Of a DNA stretch of 64,000 bases, positions 16,291 through 23,715 are shown in pieces. Origin of the DNA: JASJAR01 sp038530285 (lineage in GTDB: Bacteria; Pseudomonadota; Alphaproteobacteria; Rhodobacterales; Rhodobacteraceae). How positions within the stretch are numbered: the first letter of the stretch is position 1; each line of letters begins with the position of its first letter. The stretch is taken from NCBI GenBank assembly GCA_038530285.1, contig JBCBCY010000001.1, positions 62,001-126,000 of the forward strand, read 5' to 3'. Under the pieces are notes generated by a model that was not told where the DNA came from, made no database searches, and saw only the letters and a list, made by a program, of their open reading frames with translations. The translations under genes were made by a program, and so were the position numbers.

Positions 16291-17289
16291 ATGAAACCGA
16301 AGGCGCTTGTCCTGGGCGCAGGTGGGTTTATCGGTCACCATATGGTGCGCCGCCTGAAGCGTGACGGGTTTTGGGTGCGCGGGGTCGATCGCAAGGCGCC
16401 GCGATACTCTCCTTCAGACGCCGATGATTTTATCACCGGCGATTTGCGTGATCGGGCTTTGGTGGCGCAGGCCTTCGATACCCGGTTTGACGACGTCTAT
16501 CAGTTTGCCGCAGAAATGGGCGGCGCGGGGTATCTGTTCACGGGCGCCAATGACGCCGAGGTGATGCACAGTTCGGCCCTGATCAACCTGAATGTGATAG
16601 ACGCAGCGCGCGCCACCCAACCGGGTCGGCTGCTCTTCAGTTCGTCTGCCTGCATCTACCCCGCCCGCAACCAGCTTGACCCGGACCACCCTGATTGCGC
16701 CGAAAACACGGCCTATCCTGCTGATCCTGATAGCGAGTACGGCTGGGAAAAACTCTTTGCAGAGCGGCTTTACCTCGCGGCGGCCCGCAATCATGGTCTG
16801 AACGTCCGGATCGCCAGACTGCACAACGTGTTCGGTCCCGAAGGCAGTTGGAACGATGGGCGTGAAAAGGCGCCTGCAGCGCTCTGCCGAAAGGTGGCAC
16901 AAGCCCCTGAAGGCGGCACGGTCGAAATCTGGGGCGACGGCCATCAGACGAGGTCTTTCCTTTTCATCGACGAGGCGATCGACGGTTTTCTTCGGCTTAT
17001 GACGTCTGATTGTCTCGAGCCAGTGAACATCGGGTCGGACGAAATGGTCACGATCAACGATCTCGCGCGACGCATCCTTTCAATTGCCGGTAAGAGCGCC
17101 TCACTGGTTCATATCGATGGTCCTACCGGCGTCAAAGGGCGGTGCTCGGACAATCGGTTGATTGAGGCGCGGTTGGGATGGAAGCCCGGCGCGTCCCTCA
17201 ATGAAGGTCTTGTTCCAACCTATCGCTGGATTTCGACCCAGGTGGCGGCATTGAAAGACGCTGGCGCGCTAAAGACGCAAGACGCTTAA
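16291..17289 (+). CDS. GDP-mannose 3,5-epimerase (plant GME-like)
   Basis: An extended SDR of 332 residues that would convert GDP-D-mannose to GDP-L-galactose. NAD binding is by GAGGFIG (9-15). All catalytic residues known from Arabidopsis GME are present with identical spacing: S119 and C121 in SSACIYP (plant S143, C145), Y150 and K154 in YGWEK (Y174, K178), and K193 in GREKAPAALCRK (K217). The substrate-loop phrase QFAAEMGGAGYLF also matches the family. The start at 16291 has GGAG 9 bases upstream; GTG 16273 and ATG 16282 are poorer. It lies behind the tRNA gene and 5 bases before a glycosyltransferase-like gene, probably an operon. Confidence 0.88.
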   Translation: MKPKALVLGAGGFIGHHMVRRLKRDGFWVRGVDRKAPRYSPSDADDFITGDLRDRALVAQAFDTRFDDVYQFAAEMGGAGYLFTGANDAEVMHSSALINLNVIDAARATQPGRLLFSSSACIYPARNQLDPDHPDCAENTAYPADPDSEYGWEKLFAERLYLAAARNHGLNVRIARLHNVFGPEGSWNDGREKAPAALCRKVAQAPEGGTVEIWGDGHQTRSFLFIDEAIDGFLRLMTSDCLEPVNIGSDEMVTINDLARRILSIAGKSASLVHIDGPTGVKGRCSDNRLIEARLGWKPGASLNEGLVPTYRWISTQVAALKDAGALKTQDA

Positions 17290-17294
17290 CCGCA

Positions 17295-18281
17295 ATGACG
17301 GTTTTCGTTCCCTGGCACCCGAAACTTGCATTCCAAACCCGTGCCCCACTTGAGGTCGAATTTTACCATGACCTTCTTTGCCGGTCGGGTTTTGGCGACC
17401 GCATTCTTGATCTTTGCGGTGCTTTGACCGTGGCCCGGCTTTTGGATCCAAAAGCGCGCCTCGCCTTTCGATGGGACCTCAAGGGTATCCGCCTTCCGGC
17501 ATTTCACACCTCTTACGCGCTGGAGCTTTTCGCGTTGGAAGGCGCTGCCCCTATTGCGATCCCGCCAAAGGGGGCCCGCGTGCCGCTTGCCAAAGAGTTT
17601 CGCAAACGCGAAGCGTTGGCGCGAACCTGTGTCTGGCCGCTTCCGGGGGGTGGTCGCCAGCTTGTGCTGCAACGCGGTGACACCTGGGGCAATGCGTCTC
17701 CCAGTCGTTTGTACGAGGAACGGGGCGCCTATGGACTGGACCGTCTAACCCCCAAGGATTTTTCGAAAGCCTATGCCGCCGTTTTGCGCAGCCTGAAGCC
17801 CGGTCCGGCCATTGCTGCGGCCTTGCCACATGATCTTGAGGGCCGGGTGGGGATCCATGCACGGCTGACCGACAAGATCTCGGGGCGTGTTAACGATTTC
17901 GAGATGACGGCCGAGAGTTGGGCCCGCATCGAGGCGCGCACGATGAAAGAGGTCGACCGGCTGGTCGCCGCCGGGCATCGCTTTTTCGTGTGTGCTGATG
18001 ATATTGCCTACTGCGACAAGCTTGCCTCAGGCTTGCGCGAAAGGGGGGTCGACGTTGTCACAGCCAAGCCGCGGCAGGGCCCTCCGGGGTTTCCCGACCT
18101 ATTGGATTTTTTCGCGCTTTCGCGTTGTGCTGAGGTTGTGCAACTGACCAAGTATTCAACTTTTTCCATCGCGGCGGCTTTGGCGGGGGGGGTGCCACTG
18201 CGCAATTTCAGCCGCGATGAAGACCCCGACGGCAGCGGCAACCGCAACGACATCTGGGACAGTGCTTTCGCGCATGTCTAG
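17295..18281 (+). CDS. Fucosyltransferase-like GT-B glycosyltransferase
   Basis: A 328-residue cytoplasmic protein with no signal or membrane segment. Its C-terminal half resembles the GDP-sugar-binding half of alpha-1,6-fucosyltransferases (NodZ/FUT8, GT23): VGIHARLTDKI at 185-195 (H188, R190, T192-D-K194, compare HxRRTDK), FFVCADD, then LLDFFALSRCAEVVQLTKYSTFSIAAALAGG, the place where NodZ/FUT8 read the nucleotide. The family call is by motif only. Because the gene before it should make GDP-L-galactose, the donor may be GDP-L-galactose or the related GDP-L-fucose. The acceptor (polysaccharide, glycolipid or small molecule) is unknown. Confidence 0.6.
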   Translation: MTVFVPWHPKLAFQTRAPLEVEFYHDLLCRSGFGDRILDLCGALTVARLLDPKARLAFRWDLKGIRLPAFHTSYALELFALEGAAPIAIPPKGARVPLAKEFRKREALARTCVWPLPGGGRQLVLQRGDTWGNASPSRLYEERGAYGLDRLTPKDFSKAYAAVLRSLKPGPAIAAALPHDLEGRVGIHARLTDKISGRVNDFEMTAESWARIEARTMKEVDRLVAAGHRFFVCADDIAYCDKLASGLRERGVDVVTAKPRQGPPGFPDLLDFFALSRCAEVVQLTKYSTFSIAAALAGGVPLRNFSRDEDPDGSGNRNDIWDSAFAHV

Positions 18282-18314
18282 CAGCTGGTGGCGAAGGCGA
18301 CGAACGTCGCGCAC

Positions 18315-18348
18315 AAAAAAGCGCCCAGTCCCAAAGGGAACCAGGCGC
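18315..18348 (-). terminator. Rho-independent terminator of the pseudoazurin gene
   Basis: Read on the minus strand, a 12-bp stem with a four-base loop (18348-18321; outer arms GCGCC and GGCGC, three wobble pairs inside) is followed directly by TTTTTT (18320-18315). It begins 22 bases after the pseudoazurin stop. Confidence 0.85.
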
Positions 18349-18370
18349 AATTTCTAGACTTTCATCCGGG

Positions 18371-18856
18371 TTATGCGGTTGCGAATTCCATCGCGTCAAC
18401 TTCTTCCCAGATTTCTTCCCAAGCGGCCTTGGCTTTGCCGCGTTGGCGGACTTCCTTGGCAGCCTCGAGGTTGTCCATCATGCCTTCGCCTTCGACGATG
18501 ATCAGACCGACCATGCCGACAGAAGCGTGCGGTGTGCACATATAGCCGTAAAAGCCGGGCTGTTCGAAGACGACCGAGATCTCTTCATTGATCTTGCCTT
18601 CGAAGGCTTCGACGTCCGCAGGGACCATGCCGTCAACGGCGGCGGCGTTGTGGCCCCGGTCGGTCGCCAGGAAGTTCACCGTATCACCAGGCTGAACAAC
18701 CTGAATGCGTGGGAAAAACGCCTGACGGATCCGTGGGTTTTCGGGATGCTTGTTCAGCATTTGAATGTCGTGGGTGGTCATTGCCAAGCCCGGCCGCGCC
18801 ATGAAGAGCGAAGCGCCCGCGGCAACGAACAGGCGGCGGGAAAGTGTAAGCGTCAT
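18371..18856 (-). CDS. Pseudoazurin (type I blue copper protein)
   Basis: A periplasmic electron carrier of 161 residues, known in this family to donate electrons to nitrite and other reductases. The signal region MTLTLSRRLFVAAGASLFMARPGLA carries an RR pair and is followed by the cupredoxin fold starting THDIQMLNKH. Type I copper ligands are H69 (DRGHNAA), C107, H110 and M115 (CTPHASVGM). The mature phrase GMVPADVEAFEGKINEE is typical of pseudoazurin. A C-terminal helix of about 40 residues (AAKEVRQRGKAKAAWEEIWEE) matches the usual tail. The ATG at 18856 has GAGG 6 bases upstream. No denitrification gene is in this window. Confidence 0.93.
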   Translation of the reverse strand: MTLTLSRRLFVAAGASLFMARPGLAMTTHDIQMLNKHPENPRIRQAFFPRIQVVQPGDTVNFLATDRGHNAAAVDGMVPADVEAFEGKINEEISVVFEQPGFYGYMCTPHASVGMVGLIIVEGEGMMDNLEAAKEVRQRGKAKAAWEEIWEEVDAMEFATA

Positions 18857-18966
18857 GTTTAGCCTCATAGTGCTTATTGTGATCGTATACATAGGTCGAC
18901 GGCGGCACCTGGCCACCCACACCCTAAAAAGTCTTTACCTCGGATGTTAAATCTGAGTAAAATCGT

Positions 18967-18980
18967 AAGATATAAATCTT
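18967..18980. promoter_or_regulatory. Short inverted repeat upstream of the pseudoazurin gene
   Basis: AAGAT-ATAA-ATCTT is a perfect 5-bp inverted repeat with a 4-base spacer in an AT-rich stretch, about 110 bases before the pseudoazurin start. The spacing resembles FNR/CRP-type sites but the half-site is not TTGAT or TGTGA. Its binding protein is unknown. Confidence 0.25.
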
Positions 18981-19058
18981 CTGTGATGGATTTTCGGTAA
19001 TGAACAGGTGGCGACCTTACGGCATTCTCACTCTTCAGGGCGTGAAACGTCAAAGAAT

Positions 19059-19229
19059 ATGAGCGTTTTGGCGCTGACGAACCTGGTGCTGGCGGCTGCT
19101 TTGGTCCTTATTTTACTGGTTCATTGGATGGTGCCGCTGCTTTTGCCGCAGGGCTCGACAAATCCACCTGTACTGGCGGCACCAAATTTGCTGGTCGATG
19201 AGTGGCGCGCGTCTTCCAACGCTCTTTGA
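19059..19229 (+). CDS. Possible small single-span membrane protein
   Basis: A 56-codon frame starting MSVLALTNLVLAAALVLILLVHWMVPLLLP, one strong hydrophobic span (about residues 4-29) followed by a short polar tail. The ribosome-binding site is weak (CAAAGAAT just before the ATG), so the gene is uncertain. It lies between divergent pseudoazurin and the haem-oxygenase-like gene on the same strand. It may be a small accessory protein or a chance frame. Confidence 0.3.
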   Translation: MSVLALTNLVLAAALVLILLVHWMVPLLLPQGSTNPPVLAAPNLLVDEWRASSNAL

Positions 19230-19362
19230 AAAACGCATTTGCGGAATTTGAGGCAAAAAACATCGGTGCAAGGTCGTGTGAGAATCACTTGCGACCTGAC
19301 GCCGCAGAGGAAACACCAGCCCAACGAACGCGCCCAAACGCCCACCATCGCAAGGAGCAGAT

Positions 19363-19689
19363 ATGTTTATCGCAATGAACCGGTTCCACGTGCCTATTGC
19401 CAATACGGCCGCATTTGAAACCCTTTGGCTGACCCGGGAAAGCCATTTGCACAAACTCGATGGGTTCGTGGAATTCCACATGCTGCGGGGCCCCGAAGCC
19501 GAGGGGTGTGTCCTTTACGCCTCCCATACCGTGTGGGCGTCACAAGAGGCCTTCATTGAATGGACCAAAAGCGACAGTTTTCGCGCCGCCCACAAAGATG
19601 CGGGCCAAACACAATCGCTGCATGAGGGCACGCCAGTGTTTGAAGGGTTCCACGTCATCCAGCACCTCGCGCGGCCTGATCACCCCTGA
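19363..19689 (+). CDS. IsdG/HmuD-like haem-degrading monooxygenase (ABM fold)
   Basis: A 108-residue ferredoxin-like dimeric alpha+beta-barrel protein. The catalytic triad of IsdG-type haem oxygenases, Asn-Trp-His, is present at N6, W67 and H77, nearly the same numbering as in IsdG and IsdI. It would open the haem ring with oxygen and reductant and release iron in the cytoplasm. The start has a strong AAGGAG 7 bases upstream. Its neighbour dps, behind an Irr box, supports a role in iron handling. A general antibiotic-biosynthesis-monooxygenase function cannot be excluded, since this fold is used for other oxidations. Confidence 0.82.
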   Translation: MFIAMNRFHVPIANTAAFETLWLTRESHLHKLDGFVEFHMLRGPEAEGCVLYASHTVWASQEAFIEWTKSDSFRAAHKDAGQTQSLHEGTPVFEGFHVIQHLARPDHP

Positions 19690-19713
19690 GCGGAGCGTGA
19701 CACAAAGCGCTAG

Positions 19714-19730
19714 TTTAGAACTTTTCTAAA
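19714..19730. promoter_or_regulatory. Perfect Irr box (iron control element) upstream of dps
   Basis: TTTAGAACTTTTCTAAA is a perfect palindrome with 7-base arms and a 3-base spacer. It matches the alphaproteobacterial ICE/Irr-box consensus TTTAGAA-N3-TTCTAAA exactly. It lies 96 bases before the dps start, suggesting that dps is repressed by Irr when iron (haem) is scarce. The irr gene itself is not in the window. Confidence 0.8.
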
Positions 19731-19826
19731 AAGGGGTTGGCAGCCGCGTTGGCGCGCTTATGTTGAGAGGCAAGAGCCAATACCTGCAAGCCAGCATCTA
19801 TGACACGCTTTTAGAAGGACGTCGGC

Positions 19827-20297
19827 ATGAACCAGACCGAAGCGACACTTTCCACCAATGCAAGCGCGCAAATCGTCGAAGCGCTGAACCAATCCGTGGC
19901 CGAAACCGCGGTGACCACGATGCTGGCGCAGAACTTCCACTGGAATGTGACCGGAATGGCGTTTGGCCCGCTGCACGCCCTGTTTCAAGAGATCTACGAA
20001 GATCACTTTACCGCACAGGATGATCTTGCAGAACGGGTAAAGGCCTTGGGCGGACATGCCGAAGGGATGCTTGCGGGCATGCTGAAGCGATCCAAGGTTG
20101 ATGAACATGATGGCCACGCCACTGACCGTGAGATGATCGCCGCAATGGCCGCTGCACAGGACACTTTGGCAGCCACATTGGCCGGCACCGGCGAATTGGC
20201 CGCGTCCCAGGGCGATACGTTGACCGAAGACCTGTGCATTGCGCGCGGCCAGACCCATGAGAAGTTCGCCTGGCTGTTGAAGGCCCATCTGGGTTAG
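19827..20297 (+). CDS. dps: Dps-family DNA-protection / iron-storage protein
   Basis: A 156-residue ferritin-like four-helix protein. The Dps ferroxidase signature is split over the subunit interface: NFHWNVTG (His donor), then FQEIYEDHFTAQDDLAERVKALGG with the Asp and Glu ligands. Dps shells oxidise Fe(II) with hydrogen peroxide and store ferric iron, protecting DNA. An AGAAGGA ribosome-binding site precedes the ATG. The N-terminal tail is not lysine-rich, so DNA binding by charge is less likely. The perfect Irr box upstream suggests expression when iron is plentiful. Confidence 0.93.
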   Translation: MNQTEATLSTNASAQIVEALNQSVAETAVTTMLAQNFHWNVTGMAFGPLHALFQEIYEDHFTAQDDLAERVKALGGHAEGMLAGMLKRSKVDEHDGHATDREMIAAMAAAQDTLAATLAGTGELAASQGDTLTEDLCIARGQTHEKFAWLLKAHLG

Positions 20298-20307
20298 CGC
20301 GAAGTCT

Positions 20308-20577
20308 TCAGCCGGTCTTGGGGATTACCTTGATCGGCTGCACCGCCCCTTTTTTGAGACATTTGCGCTTGTAAGCCGGGGCCCAATGGCTGAACCGACC
20401 GATACTGGCTTGCTGATGGGTCAGCATTTGGACAAACGCCAGTTGATGCTCGGGCCGTTTGAGGCCCTTGAACATCTTCTTTTGCGCCTTTGTCATGGAA
20501 CAGCCGATGCAATGTCCCTGACGGCGGAACTTGCAGACGTCGATGCACGGCGAGGGGACTTTTTTCGACTTTCCCAT
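20308..20577 (-). CDS. DUF1289 domain small protein
   Basis: An 89-residue protein with the DUF1289 pattern SPCIDVCKFRRQGHCIGCSMT: four conserved cysteines (CxxxC then CxxC) that look like a zinc or iron-sulfur site. The ATG at 20577 starts just before this motif; a longer upstream frame is unlikely. The C-terminus is basic (AYKRKCLKKGAVQPIKVIPK). It lies 63 bases behind the MFS gene on the same strand and is convergent with dps. The function of DUF1289 is not known. Confidence 0.8.
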   Translation of the reverse strand: MGKSKKVPSPCIDVCKFRRQGHCIGCSMTKAQKKMFKGLKRPEHQLAFVQMLTHQQASIGRFSHWAPAYKRKCLKKGAVQPIKVIPKTG

Positions 20578-20640
20578 GAGGCTCAGTTGGCGATGCACAG
20601 TCGGCGCGTCAAGCATGTGCGGCGGCAGTGATGGCGCAGG

Positions 20641-21972
20641 CTATCCTTGGGTGGGCCATGCGCGGTGCTGGTCATCGATGACCACAGCATGGCGATGCGT
20701 TCCACCCGGCGCGCGATGCGCCTGCATGTGGGGGTGATCATGCGGCAGATCAGGATGGTCGTGGACCAGAGCCTTTGCCTTGTAGGTGGGCCAAAGCCGC
20801 CACGCGAGGCCGGCACTGACCAGCGCCACGGCGCCAAGGACCAGCATCGTCACCCCAAGCCCGGCGATGTTTCCCAGCCACCCGGCCAGTGGATAGGTGA
20901 AGAGCCAGCCCGCATGCGACAGCGCGAATTGTGCTGCAAAAACCGCCGGTCGATCCTCTGGGTGCGCCGACCGGCTGACGATACGGCCGACCGGTGTAAA
21001 AATGGCCGAGTAGCAAAGCCCTGTGAGCGCAAGACATCCCAGAAAGACCGGCCAATTCGGGCCGACCCCAACCCAATACGCTGCGTGTGCCAGCGTCACC
21101 GGGCCGATTGCCATGGCCGCCCAAAGCATGACCGCCCGGTCCGATACTTTGTCGAGCAGGCGCGGCAGGCAAAGGGCGGCCACCATCGCCCCCGCGCCGA
21201 ACGCAGCAAGAGCCAGCGCGACCTCGCTTTCAGACCGGCCGAACGTGTCGCGAACGGCCACAACCGTGTTGACGATCACAAAGGCGCCGGCCGCTGCCCC
21301 GGCGATGTTGCACGCCAAAAGCCCCCTCAGCCGGGGTGTGGCCAGATAGATGCGGGTGCCGCGGGTCAAACGATCGGTGAACGATCGCGTGGTGGCGTTT
21401 TCTCGGGCGGGCAGGGCGGTTGTGATGACCAAAAGGGCTGAAACAACAAACCCCAGGAAGGTTCCCGCAAAGAGCCAGTTGAAGCTGATCAACAGCAAGA
21501 GCGCTGCCGCCAGGGCGGGGCTTGCAAGGTTTTCCAGCTCGTAAGCCAGTCGCGACAGGGACAAAGCGCGGGTATACTCGGCCTCGTCGGTTAGGATATC
21601 GGGGATCAGCGCCTGAAAGGCCGGGGTAAAGGTGGCCGAGGCCGCCTGCAAAACAAAGATCAGCACGTAGACCTGCCAGATGGCATCGACAAACGGTAGC
21701 GCGCAGGCGACCCCGGCGCGCACAAGGTCGGCTCCGACCAGCACGGTTTTGCGCGGCACGCGCTCGGCCAGGGCGCTGGCCACAGGCGCAAGACCGACAT
21801 AGGCCACCATCTTGATGGCAAGGGCTGTCCCCAGAACAGCACCTGCTGCGGGGCCGGCAAGATCGAATGCCAAGAGCCCCAGTGCGACCGTCAGCAATCC
21901 TGTTCCCAACAGGGCGACGACCTGGGCCGCGAAAAGACGCCGGTATTGGGTATTTCGAAGAACGCCGATCAT
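20641..21972 (-). CDS. MFS transporter with histidine-rich C-terminal tail
   Basis: A 443-residue, 12-helix major facilitator. The first loop carries a motif A-like sequence (ALAERVPRKTVL). The cytoplasmic C-terminus is rich in histidine (HDHPDLPHDHPHMQAHR, then THRHAVV). Such tails are seen in NreB-type nickel exporters, so metal export is one option; siderophore or drug export (EntS-like) is another. ATG at 21972 is chosen over an upstream TTG at 22008; a ribosome-binding site is not obvious. It is the third gene of a leftward run behind the ECF sigma and anti-sigma genes, so its transcription may depend on that sigma factor. Confidence 0.78.
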   Translation of the reverse strand: MIGVLRNTQYRRLFAAQVVALLGTGLLTVALGLLAFDLAGPAAGAVLGTALAIKMVAYVGLAPVASALAERVPRKTVLVGADLVRAGVACALPFVDAIWQVYVLIFVLQAASATFTPAFQALIPDILTDEAEYTRALSLSRLAYELENLASPALAAALLLLISFNWLFAGTFLGFVVSALLVITTALPARENATTRSFTDRLTRGTRIYLATPRLRGLLACNIAGAAAGAFVIVNTVVAVRDTFGRSESEVALALAAFGAGAMVAALCLPRLLDKVSDRAVMLWAAMAIGPVTLAHAAYWVGVGPNWPVFLGCLALTGLCYSAIFTPVGRIVSRSAHPEDRPAVFAAQFALSHAGWLFTYPLAGWLGNIAGLGVTMLVLGAVALVSAGLAWRLWPTYKAKALVHDHPDLPHDHPHMQAHRAPGGTHRHAVVIDDQHRAWPTQG

Positions 21973-22020
21973 AGGGTGGAGTGTAGCAGGACCGCGCAAA
22001 AGCGCCAAAGGCCGCTGAGG

Positions 22021-22806
22021 CTAGACCGACAAGGCGGCGGTCTGGGCGATATCCATCAGGTCGGCTATGCCTTCGGGGCCAACAACCACGTAGTCCGCCC
22101 CGCCTGAGCGCCAGGACACCATATCAAACCCGCCGACGGTTTCGGCGGTGAAGTCCTTGTCGGCCGGGGCCTTGGCCGTTTTCAGACACAGCGCAAAGAC
22201 CGCCCCTGCGGCATCGGTATATACCAGTTGTGCGACGGGTGCGCCGCCTGCCACCAAAAGCCGCGCGCCCTGAAATGTCAGGCCGCTGGCCGACAAATCA
22301 GGTACGGCGAATTCCACCCCGGTTGTGTTGCCAAGCCAGGTTTCGATGTGGTCACGCTCTTCGGCCTGAACCTCAACGAGGTGGCGCACCTGGGTCTCAT
22401 AGACACCGTGATAGGCGGCAATCTCATTCAGCCAACCGGGTGTGGACGCGACCACTTGCGGCGCTTCGTTCTGGCCCAATGTGTAGCCGCCCAATCCACC
22501 AACGGCGAGGAAACCGACGCTGGCTGCAATCGCGGCCCAACCGGGCACGCCGCGCGGAGCAGCCGCCGGGATGGGCGCAACTTCAGGATCCGGGGCAGAC
22601 CGGATCGCCGCGGCAAGCTCGAATGGGACCGGGTCCGTCAGCATCTCGTCGAAGGCGGCTTTAATGGCGGTGTCCGTGGCCATCAACCGTTCAAGGGCGG
22701 CCGCAACGGCGGGGTCAGCGGCCACCATAGCGTCAACCTCGCGGGTTTGGTCCGCGCTTAACTCGCCATCCAGATAGGCGCTGAGATGTTCGTCGCTCAG
22801 CGTCAT
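22021..22806 (-). CDS. Transmembrane anti-sigma factor
   Basis: A 261-residue single-span protein. The cytoplasmic N-terminus (DEHLSAYLDGELSADQTREVD) is the anti-sigma domain of the RskA/RsiW type but without the zinc-ligating His/Cys set. A membrane helix lies at about residues 90-110 (GWAAIAASVGFLAVGGLGGYTLG). The periplasmic C-terminal domain of about 150 residues would receive the signal. The start overlaps the sigma-factor stop by 4 bases. It presumably holds the ECF sigma factor inactive until an envelope signal or proteolysis releases it; the signal is unknown. Confidence 0.85.
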   Translation of the reverse strand: MTLSDEHLSAYLDGELSADQTREVDAMVAADPAVAAALERLMATDTAIKAAFDEMLTDPVPFELAAAIRSAPDPEVAPIPAAAPRGVPGWAAIAASVGFLAVGGLGGYTLGQNEAPQVVASTPGWLNEIAAYHGVYETQVRHLVEVQAEERDHIETWLGNTTGVEFAVPDLSASGLTFQGARLLVAGGAPVAQLVYTDAAGAVFALCLKTAKAPADKDFTAETVGGFDMVSWRSGGADYVVVGPEGIADLMDIAQTAALSV

Positions 22807-23420
22807 GAGACACCTTGTTCCTCTGTCGCCAGCCGCTCGGCCAGAAGTTTGCGGGCCCGGTGGATGCGGCTCATCACCGTGCCGGTGGGAATGTCGAAAA
22901 GCTCAGCCGCTTCGGCATAGCTATAGCCTTCGACCGAGACGACCAGCAAAACCGACGACAGGTCTTCGGGCAGGGCCGCAATCTGGGCCTGTAGACCCTG
23001 GGCCAGAACGCCCGCCTCACCGGTGTCGTGGGTTCGCAACTCGGTGGCCTCTTCGGCCGGGATCTGGCCTTCCCCCATACGCACCTTGCGTTTGCGGATC
23101 TCGGAAATCCAGTGGTTGCGCGCGATCCGAAAGAGCCAGCGATCCAGCGGCTGGGCCGGGTCCCATTGGCCGGCCTTGTCAAGCGCTTTGAGGCACACAT
23201 CCTGGATCAGATCGTCAGCTTCAGGCACAGACCGGGTTAGGGTGCGCGCAAACCGGCGCAATCGCGGCAAAAGCGCGATCATCTCCTGGCGTAGTCGCGC
23301 GGTATCGCTCACGTGTGCCCTCACCCTTGGGGCATCGGCCCCGCTCGCGGCAGACACTGTGCGAAGATGCGGGGCCGCGCAAGGTGTGGTGTGCGTTTCT
23401 ACAAGAGCAAGGCAAGTCAT
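22803..23420 (-). CDS. ECF-family RNA polymerase sigma factor
   Basis: Region 2 reads LLPRLRRFARTLTRSVPEADDLIQDVCLKAL followed by WLFRIARNHWISEIRKRK; region 4 is GYSYAEAAELFDIPTGTVMSRIHRARKLL. There is no region 3, so this is a group IV sigma. The ATG at 23420 has AAAGGT 12 bases upstream and lies about 30 bases after the predicted -10 element; a GTG at 23312 with GAGG upstream would give a 169-residue form that is also plausible. It overlaps its anti-sigma gene by 4 bases. A promoter-like motif shared with the divergent gene suggests that it activates its own operon and that gene. Confidence 0.88.
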   Translation of the reverse strand: MTCLALVETHTTPCAAPHLRTVSAASGADAPRVRAHVSDTARLRQEMIALLPRLRRFARTLTRSVPEADDLIQDVCLKALDKAGQWDPAQPLDRWLFRIARNHWISEIRKRKVRMGEGQIPAEEATELRTHDTGEAGVLAQGLQAQIAALPEDLSSVLLVVSVEGYSYAEAAELFDIPTGTVMSRIHRARKLLAERLATEEQGVS

Positions 23421-23450
23421 CGCCGGTTGTACCTTTACCTGAATACATGG

Positions 23451-23479
23451 GGTCTACGCGCTGCCGGTCACTATTATTC
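23451..23479 (-). promoter_or_regulatory. Predicted autoregulatory ECF promoter of the sigma-factor operon
   Basis: On the minus strand GAATAA (23479-23474), a 15-base spacer and CGTAGACC (23458-23451). The same two elements with the same spacing occur on the plus strand 33 bases away in front of the divergent gene. ECF operons are commonly autoregulated, which makes this the likely -35/-10 pair. Confidence 0.6.
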
Positions 23480-23511
23480 AGAACGGTCCTGAGAATTTTT
23501 CCCCGCGGCGC

Positions 23512-23541
23512 GAATAAACCCCGAAGCCGGGGCGTAGGACC
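23512..23541 (+). promoter_or_regulatory. Predicted ECF promoter of the divergent secreted-protein gene
   Basis: GAATAA (23512-23517), a 15-base spacer and CGTAGGACC (23533-23541), nearly identical to the promoter-like element of the sigma gene. The spacer itself can fold as CCCCG-AAGC-CGGGG. The predicted transcript would have an untranslated leader of about 165 bases. Confidence 0.55.
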
Positions 23542-23715
23542 AAACGGCAAGGGGATCGGCAACCGCCTCCTTCGTCCCCCGTAACACCTGATGTTGCCAT
23601 CGCCCCAACGATGCGCTGACGGCCGTAACACGTGCGGTCGGCGGACAGTCTTGGTCGCCTTGCCACCTGAAACCGGCCGCCTGGCCAAAGATAGACCTTG
23701 AAAGGACCCCGAACG

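Noticed and set aside
16052..18281. Genomic island inserted at the tRNA-Met gene
   Set aside because: The genes behind the tRNA are unusual, but no integrase and no repeat of the tRNA 3' end is present in the window, and base composition looks like that of the neighbours.
23312..23420. GTG at 23312 as the start of the ECF sigma gene
   Set aside because: It has a good ribosome-binding site, but the predicted promoter lies only about 30 bases before the ATG at 23420, making the longer form more consistent; the short form stays possible.
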